Assembly: GCA_951640165.1 (NCBI GenBank)
Contig: OX621260.1
Span: 18,122,001 to 18,186,000, forward strand
DNA: 64,000 nt
Source of the DNA: Pseudoips prasinana
Lineage: Eukaryota > Arthropoda > Insecta > Lepidoptera > Nolidae
Reading direction: 5' to 3'
The notes beneath the pieces are model-generated. The model was not told where the DNA came from. It saw only the letters and a program-made list of their open reading frames with translations, and did no database searches. Below are positions 62,975 to 64,000 of this stretch, in pieces. Every line of letters starts with the position of its first letter. The first letter of the stretch is position 1. The position numbers and the translations under genes are program-made.

Positions 62975-63045
62975 TGGCGGGGCTCGAACCTGCACCATCT
63001 ACCAATCCAGGGTAGGCGCTCTGCGTTAGGCTACGAATGATACAC
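62975..63045 (-). other. tRNA-like sequence, probably a SINE head
   Basis: On the minus strand CTACC-CTGGATT-GGTAG makes a perfect 5-bp anticodon-type stem with a 7-base loop (GGA in anticodon position). GCAGGTTCGAGCCCCGC makes a T-arm with one mismatch and box B GGTTCGAGCCC. The acceptor and D stems pair poorly, so a working tRNA gene is unlikely. Confidence 0.45.
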
Positions 63046-63363
63046 ACTGGCAGATCAAACACCCTTGATAACACCCTTCTGGAGGATGTAGGTATTATCT
63101 ATTGGCTTTGTTTTTCTAGAAACATGCCCAACTGATATGTTCACAGTTGAGTGTAAAAGATCATATCATATTGATAATACCTTCTAAATTATTAAATTTG
63201 AATTCAAATTTACAGTACAGCAGTACAGACACAGAAAAATAATCATGCTCTTCACACAAAGATCTGTCTTGGGTGAGGATAATTAAATAATTAATACCTG
63301 GATAATTCTATCCAGGTGGGGTGAGCTCATGGTCAAGGGGGGATGAAAAATATATATGTCAAT
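63046..63363. other. No recognised feature
   Basis: A piece of SINE F body (AATAATCATGCTCTTCACAC) lies near 63238. No gene. Confidence 0.35.
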
Positions 63364-63585
63364 ATGAAATTCCACGTGTGGCGCAGCGGCTAAGACAGTC
63401 GCCTCGCCGCTTCGTGTCGCGGGTTAGAGTCCCGCGCCGGGACTACTTGTGTGTAACTAACATTTACGTGACCCATACATAGTTGTTCTGAGTCTGGATG
63501 TAATTTATGTCTGTCTATTACATGTTTGTAAAGTAACCCGCGACAGAGGGATTACATCCCCTAGAGATTCCCTAGTATGGGAAAA
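63364..63585 (+). mobile_element. SINE family E, near full length
   Basis: GTGGCGCAGCGGCTAAGACA head, CGGGTTAGAGTCCCGCGCC box B region, CATAGTTGTTCTGAGTCTGG body, AACCCGCGACAGAGGGATTA 3' part. Confidence 0.87.
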
Positions 63586-64000
63586 AAAAACACAATTTAT
63601 GATAAATGCTACACATTAAACATGACAGTGACCCACCAAGATGAAGTTGTTTAATATTAATAGCACTTATGGAATTACTAATCAACTCAATTTGTATTTT
63701 AATACATAATTCTAATTACTTAATGGGCATTCTAGTATTAATAATTTTGCATTTATTACACTTACATTATTTATTTTGAATAACAAATTATTATTATTAG
63801 CACTGTAGCAAAACAGCGGGAAACAGAGGATGCCTTGACACTGCAATGCAGGGAATATGGGTATAAAAGAATAATAACAGAGTATACAAATTACTTAAAT
63901 ACCAAACTAAAAAAAATTGGAACAAGGTTCTTTTTCATATCATCAAGCAGTTATAATAAATGCAGGCCCAAACACCTGCATAGTCACACACACTTTTATT
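63586..64000. other. AT-rich sequence to the window end
   Basis: No gene or repeat border supported. Confidence 0.35.

Overview
The window is AT-rich eukaryotic DNA made almost entirely of transposable elements, and it looks like an insect of the order Lepidoptera. The pointers are many short Helitrons that begin TC..CTAATATTATAAA and end GGGGCACAGCTAG, several tRNA-headed SINE families with (TATTAT)n tails, RTE, Jockey-like and CR1-like LINE ends, and an ORF1 protein with a baculovirus-FP-like C-terminal domain. The species cannot be named from the sequence alone. No rRNA gene, CRISPR array, bacterial-type operon or LTR retrotransposon was seen.

The only piece that looks like a host gene is one 177-base exon on the minus strand at 49506-49682. 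It has consensus splice sites and encodes part of the kinase N-lobe of an Atg1/ULK-type autophagy kinase. Its neighbouring exons were not found, so much of the window may be intron or flank of that gene.

Four mobile elements carry substantial protein-coding sequence. (1) A 3453-bp pogo/Tigger-type transposon (28975-32427) has perfect 22-bp terminal inverted repeats (TIRs), a TA target duplication, an intron-containing transposase and subterminal repeats; it sits inside a SINE. (2) A 1582-bp Tc1-type DD34E element (38011-39592) lies in a TA microsatellite and its transposase has one internal stop. (3) A 5'-truncated CR1-group reverse transcriptase (11103-12242) lies inside a 2.1-kb Helitron, which itself interrupts a SINE exactly between A and T. 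(4) A LINE ORF1-type gene (1365-403, minus) has one in-frame stop. Smaller coding relics are two Jockey-like RT C-termini (45.2 and 46.3 kb), RTE RT C-termini (56.7, 59.5-61.0 kb) and a MADF-domain stub in a deleted PIF/Harbinger-like element (28.0-28.6 kb).

Layout. 0-10 kb: ORF1 relic, then SINE, RTE and Helitron debris. 10.7-13.1 kb: SINE > Helitron > LINE nest. 13-28 kb: dense Helitrons, SINEs and MITEs, including a 50-bp minisatellite fold-back element (21.9-22.4 kb) and a 20-bp tandem array (24.7 kb). 28-33 kb: Harbinger relic and the SINE-nested pogo element. 33-43 kb: SINEs, Tc1 element, two abutting Helitrons. 44-49 kb: MITE and Jockey-like LINE ends. 49.5 kb: kinase exon beside a 497-bp palindromic MITE. 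50-64 kb: further fold-back elements (TTAA-flanked at 52.2 kb, another splitting a SINE at 55.8 kb), RTE ends and SINEs.

SINE labels A, B, E, F, G and repeat labels D, H, J, K are local names used only here. Many insertions land inside other elements, so their order can be read and several pre-insertion sites can be recovered precisely.
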